This document shows positions 45,136 to 58,057 of a stretch of 64,000 nucleotides of DNA, in pieces. The notes beneath the pieces were generated by a model, which was not told where the DNA came from, searched no databases, and worked only from the letters and a program-made list of their open reading frames with translations. The DNA comes from Aquilaria yunnanensis (lineage: Eukaryota > Streptophyta > Magnoliopsida > Malvales > Thymelaeaceae). The stretch lies in the NCBI GenBank assembly GCA_039654915.1, contig CM077599.1, positions 13,146,501 through 13,210,500 of the forward strand, in the 5' to 3' direction. Numbering within the stretch: position 1 is the first letter of the stretch; each line of letters opens with the position of its first letter. The translations under genes and the position numbers were made by a program.

Positions 45136-46526
45136 GGCCTAACTGCAGAATTAGCCCTCGAACTTGACCAACTCGAGCGAGTTGATCCAAAACTCAGCAC
45201 TCACAAAAAGTTGGCCCCTGAACTTTAAAAAGCTATGCAATTTAGTCCATGAGCTGCAGTATTAAACAGATGGCGTTAGGGGAAGGATGATGTGGCTTTT
45301 GTTAGCTGAGGTGGAGTTAGTTTTTCGATTTCTGCTCTGCTCATCCGAAGATGTTTTTCATTTCTTCATCATTGAGCTCTGTCACCCTCTTCCATTTGAA
45401 CTCTGGTCCGAAGCGGATGGGAAAATTATATCTGGATCGAACTCTAACACTATGAAACTTGGGACTCTATCTCCCTCTTCCATTCGAAGCCACATGGGTC
45501 AGGCGAATTTGCTTAAACTTTTGGTTCCGATAGCTGATCATTGAGACTCGCCATTGTCCCCAGAATGACAAGCTCCGATGCTATCTCGGCGAACGAAAGG
45601 GGCTAAATTCCCCTGACTCATCAAGTTTCCATTCTAATTCCTGTTGCAGTTGTCGCCAAATTTGTCCCAATTGTTGCAGGTAACAGCAAGGATGTCGTAG
45701 CCGTCTCCGATTCACAGTTGTAGTCATCGTCGCCGTCGGGTTTCCTCCAATTTGCCATCCTCCAATCGCCGTCACCATCTCTGACTCGTCATTCTCTAAT
45801 CGCTGATTCGTCGTTCTAACTTCGCTGTCACCGTCGCATTCTCTCCGAGTCGCCATCCTCCAATCGTCTCTGATTTCACTATTGCCGTCGCATTCTCTCC
45901 GATTCACCATCCTCCAATCGTCTCTAATTTCGCCGTCTCTGCCGCATTCTCTCTGATTTGCCATCCTCCAATCACCGTCACCGTCACCGTCTCCGATTCA
46001 CAGTTCTCTAATCGCCAATTCGTTGTCTTCCAATCTCCGATTTTTCCTCTAATTCTGCCGTTGACATCGTGTTCTCTTCGATTCGCGATCCTGTAATGGC
46101 CATTGCTGTCGCCGTCTTTAATTCGCCATTCTCCAATTGCCGATTCATCGTCCTCCAATCTTCGATTTCACCTCTGATTTCGACCACCTTCCGCCGTTTT
46201 GGTTCCATTTCAATTCCAATATCCCCCAACTGCAGAAACATAGTGGTGATTATTTCTCTTTTTTGCTGCAAAGCACGGGTTCTCTGTTTCGAAGAAATTG
46301 GGGATAGGGAGTTGTTTCTCGTCTCTTAATCAAACCATTGTTTATTCCACCTTAGCAAGTGATAAATGCCACCTAAGTACAGCCTAACACCGTATGTTTA
46401 CTATATTATAGAATGGACTGAAGTGCATAGTTTTTGAAAGTTAAGGGGCCAAGTTTTAGTGAGTTCTGAGTTTTGGACCAACTCGCTCGAGTTGGACAAG
46501 TTCAGGGGCTATTTCTGTAGTTAGGC
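45136..46526. mobile_element. Non-autonomous MULE (1.4 kb) with 9-10-bp target duplication
   Basis: The left end reads GGCCTAACTGCAGAATTAGC and the right end, reversed, GCCTAACTACAGAAATAGCC; the match runs over more than 100 bases (CGAGCGAGTTG, CCAAAACTCAG, TTGGCCCC). AAATCTTTTA occurs at both flanks (45126-45135 and 46527-46536). No transposase is present. The centre (about 45560-46240) is a pyrimidine-rich tandem repeat on the plus strand that gives two overlapping Trp/Arg/Glu-rich frames on the minus strand. The ends are built like those of the MULE at 5549-6672 (a GGCC start, then a CTCAACTTGG/CTCGAACTTGA block and a CGAGTTAG/CGAGTTG block). Confidence 0.88.
45750..46200 (-). repeat. 54-bp tandem repeat inside the MULE
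   Basis: The core text CATTCTCTCCGA followed by CCATCCTCCAATCG recurs at 45837, 45891 and 45945, an exact 54-base period, with more degenerate copies to about 46200. 54 is a multiple of three, so on the minus strand it yields an 18-residue peptide repeat (RRECDGNSEIRDDWRM). Coding is not supported by any family. Confidence 0.85.
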
Positions 46527-47359
46527 AAATCTTTTACTGTATACCTACGTGTAATTGGACATAGGAGCTCAATAATAACTGTGCGTTCTAGCTGGATATG
46601 AAAAAATATTTTTTTAGACTTTTTTACCCCAAATGCCAACACATACCCTACTTGGTGACAATCTAACACTCAGACACTAACTCACATCTACTCTCTCATA
46701 GTTGCCTGATCACTGCAAATCTACAACCATACCTATCATGTGACCTTCCCTTTTTTTGGTTTTTTTTTTTGTTTTTGTTTTTGCTTTGTTCCCTTTCTTT
46801 ATTTCTTTCTTTTAATTTTCATTGATTAATACAACTTTTATAATCACAATAACATTTATTGAAGTATTTTTATTTACTATTATAAAATAAAAAATATTTA
46901 TTTTTATAAATTAACAAAAAAATAACAAAATTATATTTCAGACCTACCTACTTAATCAATTTTTCTCTTGTATATTAACTATACTATTTAGAAGAATAAA
47001 ATGGCAATTGCTAATGTGTATTAAAGCTAAATAAAAAATATTTATTGTAGAACAATACAAGTGTAAATGTGTGTGAATAAATATGCTAAAATGTCTACAA
47101 TAATATGTAAGAATGTCTAAAATAATATACAAATAATTTATTATCTTAAAAAATAAAAGTGTTTGAAGTAATAAACAAAAATTATGAATGAGTATGTAAA
47201 AGTGTCCAATGCTATATGTAAAAGTGACTACAATAATATGCAGAAAATTTGTTATCTTTAAATTTAAAAGTGTCTAAAATAATCAGACAATGTGTCTAAA
47301 TTAATATGCATTTTAGGTCATTAGCTATTTTCACATTTCTATAATACTTTAGACACATC

Positions 47360-47362
<3 letters not shown>

Positions 47363-47408
<46 letters not shown>
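47363..47408. repeat. TA microsatellite
   Basis: About 46 bases of uninterrupted TA dinucleotides. Confidence 0.95.
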
Positions 47409-47411
<3 letters not shown>

Positions 47412-50400
47412 AGTAAATAAACTTTTCATTTAACAGATTTAATATGGAGTTAGCATGTGGAAAATTTGACAAATATGGCAAGAAAATTAATATTTTTCAC
47501 ACTTGTTTGCCAAAACTACCCCTAAAGCAAATCTTGCTACCATGTAAGGTAATTTATCTTTTGCTTTGGATGCATTAGGAAACATTTTTAATTATTTAGG
47601 GAAGTATTGAAAGGTCAATTTTTTTAGTAAAGTCAACATCTTTAACATAGATAATTTTTTTAATTTGATTTGTGCAAATTTCCCTAATTTCCTTTGCTTA
47701 TTAAAAAGTATATCTAAATTCAATGTTTTTCTTTTTCTTGCCCAATACTGATCAGGGATTTAAAAATTATATATGCCCATTTTCTTGATTTATTTTATGC
47801 AAATTTTTATAATTTTATTTAATTATTAAAATATATCTAAATTTTATTATCCTCAAAATACTACGGAAAATGAAAACAACATATATATTGACACAAAACA
47901 ATGAAAACATATATCGTAAGAAGGAAAAGATTAAAATAGATTAACATGATTAATTAATTTAAAAGAATGAGATCCTTGTCAAGCCTACAAACTACATATT
48001 CTTCTTCACAAAATAGGATAATAAAATATTTGACAAATTAGCAATCAAATTAATTAACTAATTTAACAGATCAAAATTTTAGCTCAATCAACATTTAATT
48101 CCAACATTAAATATATCAATTTATTTTACCAAAATTAAAAAAAATATATTAACACTTATCAATTAAATTGCAACCACTTTCTACTATATAATAAGGAGTT
48201 ATTTCTTTTTCTCTCCATCCCATTTCCTTTCATTTACATTTCTCTACCTTAAATTTGCCACTATTCTTTCTTATTGTGTTTTGCTCTAGCTGGAAAAAAA
48301 AAATGCTCATCAGCCAATTTTTCGTCATGTATATGCATTTTTTTTAGTATGATGGTTTTCTTGTGGTATTACCTGCAGTAATCGGATCGTCAACAAACTC
48401 CTATAACGTGAATGCTGTTATACCATGATGATGTTGTCATTTTCCAGATTGGCTAGGGCAGGTTGATGATGGACGGTTTAAGCCAAGAGGAGTAGGGCAG
48501 TGGTGAATACCCACATCTATAAATTTTGTATTAGATCACACTCATAGGATCAAACATGTTTATAAATAAGTTTGTGTCATATAGATTTGACATAATTTTA
48601 CCCGGCATATCATGTTTTGTTTAGTTTTTCTTTGTGATGTAAATATTTGCTTGAAGTTAGTCTTAGATGTATGGTGGATACCACCTTCTCCCTGTAATGA
48701 CCATGGACAATCCAGCGTAGTGCCAAGTTGTCGCATTTTATCTTTGTTACCTTAAAACGATTTTCTTGAAGTTTCTCTCAAAGTATGTGTAGCCAATACT
48801 CTTATTGAAATAGTATACTTTTCCTGTTAAGTTGAATGATATGGTTATGGCCTAGATTATAATACTTTGTCTAGCCTTTTTTTTTTATTGTAAGAGTTTT
48901 AGAAAGAGTTCTATAGCCTTTGTTGTGTTCCTGATAAATTTTTAGATGATGTTGACACAAAACAAATGTTGGTTTTGTTCATAATACTCAAAATATGCAT
49001 TAGAATATAGATTATTTAAAGATTTATTATAAATCATATATATGCACTTTTCCATTTGTCTCTAAATTGTGAATCAATTGCTTTTTACAAGGCACTAGGT
49101 GCTTTTCTCTTTTCGCGCTCTTATCAATGTTGTTTTTGCACCATCATCTTAATTTATTTATTTTTAAGTACTATTAGTTTATCTCTTATCTAAGTTTAAG
49201 TTTGAGTTGTGTAAGAACAAGATTTATGTGCTACTTTCATACATATTTTTTTATATATGCAATAAAAATTGAATGATTGATGAAAAATTTCAACTTAAGC
49301 ATAAGTTAAAGCCTATCAAATTGTTTTATAGGCGGGAGGACCAGACTCTATTTTGAAAATATTTAAGAAATAATATATTTTCATTATATATATATATAAA
49401 AGATTATTTTTGCTTATTTTTTTATTCAGAACTAATATCATTTGAAAGCTAATATCCTATTTATCTAACATTCACTTAAGTCACATATTTTTTTAAAAAA
49501 TATTTTGAAGGAATTTTTCCATACCTAGCTTTAAAAAAATTAAATATCAATAAAAAAATGTCTTTTGTGAAAAAATGTTTTAAAATTTATTTATGGGCTT
49601 TCAAAGTATAGGATTCTGATTGATGTATACATGCTGAGCAAATAACCCCATACATAAAACAATTACTAATAATCACGTACTAATAATTTTCCCTAAATGC
49701 AACGCGAGATAAACAAACAAAAGAATTGACTAAGAAATCGCCCAACCAAGCTAAATAATACATGAATTATTATTTTCAAATGAGAAAAAAAAGGAATATA
49801 AAATGGCCCACAATGAAAAAGCTACAACTTAATATGTTATTTGTCATAGAATATAAAATTGATAATTAGAAAACTTTATAAATGAATTATACATAAAAAT
49901 TAGTCAAACAAAACCATCAAATAATCTAATGAAATAAAAAAAATTAAAATAATTGACCTTTTTATGTTACAATTCTTAACGAAAGAAAAATAGTTCTCAC
50001 AAGTGGCATGTATGAGCAAGATTCAATAATAGAATTGTTTCTCACCTCTTCATATTGTATGCAAATTAGAAAATAAAAAAGAAATTGATTGAAAATCATT
50101 CAACTTAACACAATTAAAAAAATAAACAACTATTAAAATGATAACATTAAATATATAATAAAAATTCATTTTTATCTGAAATTATAAAATTACTGTTGGT
50201 GAGTGGATTTTGTTAGCTAATATCCCATGGAATATCTATTTTTCTCAAATAGACTATTCTTTTTTTTTTTTTTTTGGTTTTATGCTTGATATGTATGAAG
50301 AATCAAGAAGCCAATTAGTTAAGAACAAGGGAAAGTTTGAAGAGAGGGTGTGGGGTTGGGAATTTATAAGGAAATGAAGAGTCATTTTATTATTTTCCCA

Positions 50401-52499
50401 AGTATTTTAAAAATATAAACATAATTAATTTTTATTGAGATAGTAAAACTAATTATTTTATGTTGGAATTTTGTTTTATCTTAGTCATGAAAATCAAATA
50501 TATTTATGGAGAATGTGAAAAAAGAGAGAACTTTTAATATAACTGTTACTTTTATTACTTAAAATTGTTGCAAAGCATTTTCTAAAAGAATTATAAGGGG
50601 CCACAAAAAAGAGAAATTAGGTTGTATAGGCTTTATCTTACAGGGCACATATATATTTTGCAAAACCACCATATTGTCTCCATGCCTATATTATATGGTT
50701 AACATGTAGAAGACTACTAGCACAATCTAATGGGTCTCCAACTTAAGCAAGTAGTCAACAAGTGCCTTTTCAAAAATAAAGGTAGTTAGTTATTCACCGA
50801 TGCATGTTAAGCAAAGCATTTGCATATTTGTTGATTGATTTAGATTGTTCAAGTTGGGGTATTGTAGAGGACATGTTGGCAAGTGGAGAAATATGAAGGT
50901 TCCAAATTCTAATTTTAGTTTTTTTTATTTTTTTAGTTTTCTTGTGAAAGAGTCTAACGTACTAATATTTTGTAACAAATATTGAAATGGACTATTTGTT
51001 TGATTCTAAAAAAAATAACTATATATCTAAAATAAACTGTCATCATTAGCCACCAAAATATAATAGTTATCATTAGCTACTAAAATAAACAATCACCATT
51101 AACAATTGAGATAAACGGTCATTACACCATGGCAGCCAAGTTTTTGCCCACCATTTGGCTGCCATATTTTCTAGTCACCAAAAGGGAAAATAGCCACCGT
51201 CTGACCACTGAACAACTTGTCAATATTCCATATTCATGTTGTAGTATATGTCCTAATATGTTTATTGCATTTTACAAAATAATATTTTTCTTTTTAATTT
51301 ATTCTTTATTTACATATGTGAACATTTCAGACACGTAAAACTCTACATAAAGGCAACGTTCTATCTTTCTTTCTATTTTTATTCTGGTGTCATTTCCACC
51401 ATCATATTATCTTTTTCACTTCTTGCCCCCATTCATTTTATTTTAAATAATTTTTCTTTTGTATGATTTCGTCAATGCTCCACTTCTAAATTGATAAGTT
51501 TATGTCTAACTTTTCTTTGTAGAATCCTAATCTTTTAGTTTGAATTTATAAGATTTTCTTCAATCATCTCCATTTGGTAAGATTGAGTTCAAAATTAAAA
51601 TTTCAATGTTAATTATTTTTACCCATACTTATATCCATTTTCCTTATTTTTAGGAAATATTGAATATTTATCAACCATTACGTTGTTTATGAAAATAGTT
51701 TTACATTTATAAGAATATGGTTTCAGATTTGGCCTCCGTGGTTGGCAAATTTAAGTGAAGATGCGTTAGAAAATACTGTATAAGATGTAAATACCCTAAT
51801 TATTATAGCTTAATGGAGTGGCACATTATATTTGCCTTCATAAATGATAAAATTACCTTCACTTTTAAAATAATATTTCTATAACAATTAAATATATATA
51901 CTTTTCTGAAACTTAATTTAATTTGAAATCCTGTGGCAATACCCGTTATGTAAACCGGTTTTAATAATTTTTTAAACACTTCTAGACAACCCTTTAGACA
52001 CATCCCCATTGCCTTTTAGACATATATCTAAATTGGTCCCAATTGAATTTCTTTTTCCTCATCACGCCTAAACCCGCCGCCCCTATGGTGCTAGTCCTTG
52101 GTCGCAAAACCAATGCCTTTTATTATCTTGAAGATGTGTGTACTGATTAAATAGCCTGGATTTAGAACATTGCGACACAGCTGATGCGAACAAGCAGCAA
52201 CAGACAAAGCAAAACAATCCGCCACAAGCCGACTTCAACATCATCCACTGAATCTACACAAACCTTTGAAGATGATGTGCTCATCCACTACAAGATTTGA
52301 TTCGTGCACAGATTTGGTTCTTTTTGGAAGCAACGGAGCTTTCCATGTCGCCAACGATATTGCTGTCGAAGGCGATGTTGCCATCCCAGGAGCTGCCGCT
52401 TAGGCTGAAAGAAGGTCTTGGTTTTAGTTTTGGGTATTGTGTCAGCAACTGGGAAGAAAATAAGAAAAAATTGCTTGAGATGACTAAGTGTGGGGGGTA

Positions 52500-52612
52500 A
52501 ATTTGTAAAATTGTCAACTATGTTTAATTAAACATATATACATAGTAACCATTCAAGGAGTTGAACCCCTGTAAATGCGTTTAACACACGGAGCGACAAC
52601 CACTCCACCATA
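52500..52612 (-). mobile_element. tRNA-derived SINE head (minus strand)
   Basis: On the minus strand the text holds TGGTGGAGTGG (52610-52600), which fits an RNA polymerase III box A, and 33 bases later GGTTCAACTCC (52567-52557), which differs from the box B consensus GGTTCGANTCC at one base. The two boxes are spaced as in tRNA-derived SINEs. Neither a full tRNA fold nor the expected 3' tail was established, so the limits are approximate and the SINE assignment is inferred. Confidence 0.6.
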
Positions 52613-53667
52613 CACAAAACTCTGCCATAGCCTTATATAAAATCTTAACTATATATTCTGCTAGGGGTGGCATGGTTGCTAGTTTTCCTGAGAATCGGTG
52701 TCAAAACAAAAATTCTTGAATTTTTTAGGGGTGCCTCACATTATTAGTGTTCATGTAAGACTTACTCAATTCATTTTAGGTTTCTTGAATTTTGTTCAGA
52801 TAAATTTATCTTTCAAAAATCAGAAATCTCGAAACTTAGGCACTCTAACTAATGATCGAGTAAATGAATCAAGGGAAGGAACTCTCCAATTCTTCATAGT
52901 TTGCAAACTGAATTGATTTGTGTCAAATTTTTTGAACTTTAGATTTGAATCAACAAAGTTTAAAGACCAAAATAGATTTATGCACGTACTTTCATAAAAA
53001 TTATTCATTAAAAGGAACAAAAATAGAATGTGAAAATACAAATACTACTTTACACATACTTCTATAAAATTTATTCTTATGAATGGTATGACCGATGAGA
53101 ATTAAAAAAAAATTGTATGCGACACTAACTTTAATCAAAGTTATTAATAACTGTCTAAAATGTAACATTTTAACAAGAGGAAAATTTACTAAATATTTAA
53201 TAAATCTAGCATCACCCATTTTTAAATTATTGATATTACCCTCCATGAACCTCATTTCATTAAAGTAGGTCGCACATTGAGCTCAAGTACTACTATGAAT
53301 GGCAGTTGGACGAGTTAAATCTATGACCCATGAAAACCCATTTGTGATGAGCAATTTTACAGGTAAAAATACCCTTGATGAACCTGTGTTTGACATGACC
53401 CCTTAGTATCCCTAATTCTAATTTCTAACATGCATGTAGAGGCAGCACCTTAAAACCTTAGAAGCTCCAGTGGCCCAATTAGCTTAAAGCATGGCACGAT
53501 TATACTACATTACAAGCCCGAATTGGGTTGTTGGTACATGGAAATTTAAATTCATATGTATGTAGGGCATATATGAGCTGTTGGAATGAGAACCAACCCA
53601 ACTGGAGTAATAGGGGGCATATGTGTCAATCTTGGGTCATAAATGTAAAATGTTTGCTATTTGTCCA

Positions 53668-54629
53668 AGAACAAACTATAATACCCACTCAAGAAAAATG
53701 GGTAATGTTACCCTCTAATCTTTGCCGTTCATTTTGGTTGATGAAACATATGGGAAAGGAGGGGACATGGCAAGCCGGTTAGGGGAGAGAAAAAGAAAAA
53801 GAAAAAGACAGAGGAGGGAGGAGAGAGAAGAATATAGAAAGGCAGAGTAACCGCACGGCAAAAATAAAAATAAAAAAAAAGAGAGGCGAGAGGAGAGAAG
53901 AAAATAGAGAGGAAAAAAAAAAGGAAAAAGCGTTTACAGGAAGGAAGAGAGAGAAGAAAAAATTGGAAAAATAAAAAATGGGGAAAGAGGAGAAAATGAG
54001 AGGGAAAAAAAAAACAGAGAATACATGTTATTGGGTACAAATTTTTAAAAAGAAGTAAAATAATTTTTAAAAAATTACCTGTGTAAAAAAATATTAATTG
54101 CTGAATAATATACTGAATAATATACTTAATAAAATACTTTTTTGTACATATGTCAATGATTCTCAAAATATAAAATCTATGTATATTGATCAACTTAGCA
54201 AAAAAAATATTTATTGCATTTTAGAATTTTTATCACTTTTTTTTGTTTTTAATCACTTTTTAAAAATATTTCCCATTTTTTAACATTTATCACGTTTGTT
54301 TATATTTTATCATTTTTTTTATATTTAATCACTTTTTGTAGTTTTAATCACTTTTTACTTATTTAATTTATTTTCTAAAAACATGTTTGCTTTTTTTAGT
54401 TTTTTTATCGCTTTTTCTATTTAATCAAAATTTTAAATTATTTATTGCATTTTAAAATTATTTATCACTTTTTTAGTTTTTATTTGCCTTTTAAAAATAT
54501 TTACCAATTTTTTAACATTTATCACATTTTCTTTATTTTATCGCTTTTGTATACATTTGATCGACTTTTTTTAAAATTTTATCATTTTTTTTTTTTACAT
54601 TTAATCGTTTTTTCTTACATTTTATCGCT
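53668..54629 (+). repeat. Left terminal inverted repeat arm of the giant MULE
   Basis: About 962 bases, GA-rich in the outer part (GAAAAAGAAAAAGAAAAAG at 53789-53808) and T-rich in the inner part (TTTATCACTTTT repeats). It matches 62566-63501 in reverse complement at near identity in the inner part. Confidence 0.9.
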
Positions 54630-55335
54630 GAAGTTACCTTCATTGTGACCGGGTCACGTTGAAGGTACCTTGGGTGTGACCGGGTCAAATTGAAGGTAAC
54701 CTAAAAATGTGACCGGGTCACGTTGAAGGTACCTTGAGTGTGACCGGGTCGCATTGAAGGTAACCTAAAAATGTGACCGGGTCACCTCGAAGGTACCTTC
54801 GTTGTGACCGGGTTACGTTGAAGGTAACCTAAAAATGTGACCGGGTCACCTCGAAGGTACCTTCGATGTGACCGGGTCACATTGAAGGTAACCTAAAAAT
54901 GTGACCGGGTCACGTTGAAGGTACCTTCGTTGTGACCGGGTCACTTTGAAGGTAACCTAAAAATGTGACCGGGTCACATGGAAGGTTGCCTTCAAAGTGA
55001 CCCGGTCACAACAAAGGTACCTTCGAGGTAACCCGGTCACATTTTTAGGTTACCTTCAACGTAACCCGGTCACAACGAAGGTGCCTTCAACGTGACCCGG
55101 TCACATTTTTAAGTTACCTTCAAAGTGACTCGGTCACAACGAAGGTACGTTCGAGGTGACCCGGTAACATTTTTAGGTTACTTTCAATGTGACCCGGTCA
55201 CAACCAAGGTACCTTCGAGGTGACCCGGTCACAACGAAGGTATATTCGATGTTACCCGGTCACATTTTTAGGTTACCTTCAAAGTGACCCGGTCACAACA
55301 AAGGTACCTTCGAGGTGACCCGGTCACATTTTTAA
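54630..55335. repeat. Palindromic minisatellite array, left (internally inverted)
   Basis: About 22 units of 31-33 bases. Units carry GTGACCGGGTCAC plus GAAGGTACCTTC or AAGGTAACCTAAAAAT. The first eleven read GACCGGG; at about 54985 the order flips and eleven read GACCCGG, so the array is itself an inverted repeat around its centre. GTGACC-G-GGTCAC and GAAGGTACCTTC are palindromes in their own right. Confidence 0.92.
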
Positions 55336-56633
55336 TCCAAATTCATTTTCCTAAATTAATTTAATATAACTTAATTTATTGTACTACACTTAAAAGTTTA
55401 TGTATCAATGTTGTAATTTTAACATTAACCTGCCAATATCATTAAACTTACTAAATATGAAAACAACCCATAAACTCAAAACTTAACTTTATACCTAAAC
55501 CCAACTCTAACCTTAAAATGGGGAAAGTAAAAAAAATTTCATGAATATTTTTAGGAGAAAAAAAAATATTTTTACTAATTTTTTTCCTTTTGGGAAAGAA
55601 TTTGAAATATTTACAAAAAAAAAAAAATAAACGTTCATGAAAAAAAATATTGGACATAAAACAGTGATCCATTTTATTTAAAGAAAAAAAAGGAGTGAGT
55701 GGGTTTTTTCTGCCTTAGAGACGCTTGAACTTTAGCCTAAGTGCACGGAGTTACCTCAGTTTACTTCAAAGTGATTATTTACAAAAAATAAATATCAATT
55801 TACTGTGATTTTAAACTGAAACAATTCCAAAAATATATATACACTTTCTTTGAAAATAAAACATTTTTTTATTAGTTTCTATCATCTTAATTTATTTAAG
55901 TTAAAAATTTTCAAAAAAATTACTTTCTATAACCCTAAATCTCATACCCTACACTTAGTCACAAAACCCTAAAACCAAAACATAAACCTTAAATTTTAAG
56001 CACCCTAAATTTAAAAAATTTAAACATTACCCCTAAGCCTAGTCCTAACCTTAAAAGGTAAACTTAGCCTTAACCCTAAACTTTGCCTTAACTCTAACAG
56101 TACGCCCTAAACCTATCTTAAAACTTAAACCTTAAACCTAACCTAAACCTTAAGCTTAAACCTTAACTCAAAATCTTAACCATAACATAAACCCTAACCC
56201 TAATCTTAAGCCTTAAACATAACTTAAACACTAACCTCAAACCGTAAACCTTAAAACCTAACTAAACCTTCAACCTACCTTAAAGTTTAAACCTTAGACC
56301 TCACATTGACCATAAGTTTAGCCCTTTAACCATAAGCTCTATGATGGAGAAATTAATAATTTTTTTCAGGTGCCTAAATCTTAATTCGACCATTAATTTA
56401 AGTACCGTATAGTAAGACTATTTACATAGAAACGATATTACAAATTTTTAAGCCGTTTACATATATTTGGTAAAACCACAAACAAAGTAGGAAATTAGGA
56501 TATTTTTTTCAATATTCTTAAAAACCATTAATTCATAATACTTTCAAATGTGCCCCCAATTATATTCTTCAAACACAATACACCTAAGTAAATTGCATAA
56601 ATACTCCTTAACCTTTACTTATTGTATACATAT
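55336..56633. other. MULE core, left part
   Basis: No gene was recognised. 55376-55600 has a directly repeated relative at 59805-60060 near the other array. 55925-56330 is a degenerate telomere-like run of CCCTAAA/CCTTAAAC units. The remainder is AT-rich. Confidence 0.6.
55925..56330. repeat. Degenerate telomere-like run
   Basis: Repeated ACCCTAAA, CCTTAAAC and AACCCTAA text, more degenerate than the array at 11292-12640 but of the same type. Confidence 0.8.
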
Positions 56634-58052
56634 TGTTGGCCCAAGTGCAACCAAGAGGGGGGGTGAATTGGTTGAGTTCCAAAAATAAAGCACAAATGAA
56701 TTCTTGAAACCCCAAACTCAAATTCAATTTGAGGAACAATGATCAACTCTATTTTACTCAGAAAATGACTACCACAATCCACCTAGAATTTGCTTTGAAA
56801 GCTATCTTTGAAGTAGTTTTGAAAACAAGCAAGTTAAACCAAAACAAGTTGCTTAAAACACCCACCAAAGCTCAAGTGTATAGAGAGAAGGAGAGACTTG
56901 GACAAGAGAATTTTTATAGAGGTTCGAACTCTCCTCTTGAGAGCCTACTCCTCTCCTCAAGCTTACCACTTGAGAGTTTTCTTCTCTACTATGAAACACA
57001 ATGCTACACAATAGCCTTCAAAGGCATACAACACTTTGGTAGTTTCTTCTACCTTCACCTCTCACTAGTTTTGCCAAAGGCTAACTAGAAACCCTTCTAA
57101 CCCCCTTTTCCTTACAAGGAAATCACTCAACCACTCAAGACAAGCTCAACAATCTCGTGGTTACAAGGTGTAAGAACAATAGAACCTCTTAAGGCTAAAT
57201 GAGCAAATGAAAGAACAAGTTCTTGGCAAAGTAGCAAATTTGAGCTCTAGATGGTAGATTCTCTTTCTTAGTTGCCAAGTATTTTTACAACTTGTTTCTT
57301 AGTGTAAATATACTCTTTAGGAAGCTATTAGACCGTTGATGCCCTGCTGGAAGTGCCTGAAAAGTTTCCTTAAAAACTGGAGAGCCGTTGCTCTGTTTTA
57401 CGCGAAAAACGCAGCATTCCCAGATTTCGTGTTAAGTCCTGAGTTTAACGTGTTAAACTCGACTTTTCTCCTCAACGGTCAAAAGCACCAGGAGACAGAG
57501 CATTTAATGCGCGGCAGACGTGTACAGGTGGCGTCTTCTGATTCGCCCGAGCTCCATTTGAAATTCTGGCTGAAAACGCGCCACTTGAAGCAATTGAAAG
57601 CAAACCTTCAGACTTCAACTTAACAGGTTAAAACTGAGTTTTAACGCTTTAACTGATGTTCTCAAAAGTCACAGGAATTTGAAACTCCAGATTAAGTCAG
57701 TTTAACGTGTTAAAGTGTAAAGCTTGGGAGCAAGTTAAACTTAGGTGAAACAACTACCTGTTAAACTTTGACTTTAATGGATTAAACTTGAAACCACTCC
57801 AAAACACTTGTAATTTGGACATCAAAACTTGATTCAAACATTACCTAAGTTAATAATGTACTAATTTCTTTTCAAAGACAATTTTTCCTCAATACTTCTA
57901 AAACATATTTTTTTAGATAAATACTTAACACACTTGGAAATTAAGCATAAGTTCAATTAACCTTATTTTAACCAAAAAGGTGAGATTAAAAATATTAACA
58001 CAAATCATTTGTCATCATCAAAATTAAAGATTTCTTTGGAACAAATCCAACA
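56634..58052. mobile_element. Solo LTR (1.4 kb) inserted in the giant MULE
   Basis: Starts TGTTGGCCCAAGTGC and ends AAATCCAACA, with TG...CA borders. CATAT flanks both sides (56629-56633 and 58053-58057), a perfect 5-bp target duplication. The text AAGAGGGGGGGTGAATTGG near its start and TTTGTCATCATCAAAATT near its end are typical of the LTRs of a common plant retrotransposon group. No internal region or second LTR is present, so it is the product of LTR recombination. Frames inside it (56729-57088, 57336-57623) are not genes. Confidence 0.92.
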
Positions 58053-58057
58053 CATAT

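Larger units (their letters stand above)
46537..53658. other. Long gene-free AT-rich stretch
   Basis: Seven kilobases with no convincing gene. Features seen: degenerate short repeats at 47040-47340 (AAGTGTCTAAAATAATATG type), a TA microsatellite at 47363-47408, two similar starts of the form TCTAYTATATA...AAGGAGT at about 47358 and 48179, a degenerate 27-base repeat at 51030-51110, a 12-base hairpin around 51130-51165 and a SINE-like head at about 52500-52612. 52180-52500 is a less AT-rich island without a recognised product. Confidence 0.55.

Noticed and set aside
44691..45200. 169-residue Phe/Leu/Ser-rich minus-strand frame, apparently a membrane protein
   Set aside because: It arises from a low-complexity purine tract on the other strand; several frames are open at once, as expected from composition.
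52557..52610. Functional tRNA gene
   Set aside because: Boxes A and B are present, but no complete cloverleaf or acceptor stem could be paired; it fits a SINE head better.
53729..54193. Hydrophobic minus-strand frame in the left MULE arm (and its mirror at 62979-63579)
   Set aside because: The Phe-rich translation comes from GA/TC-rich arm DNA. Both arms give it by symmetry, and no membrane protein family fits.
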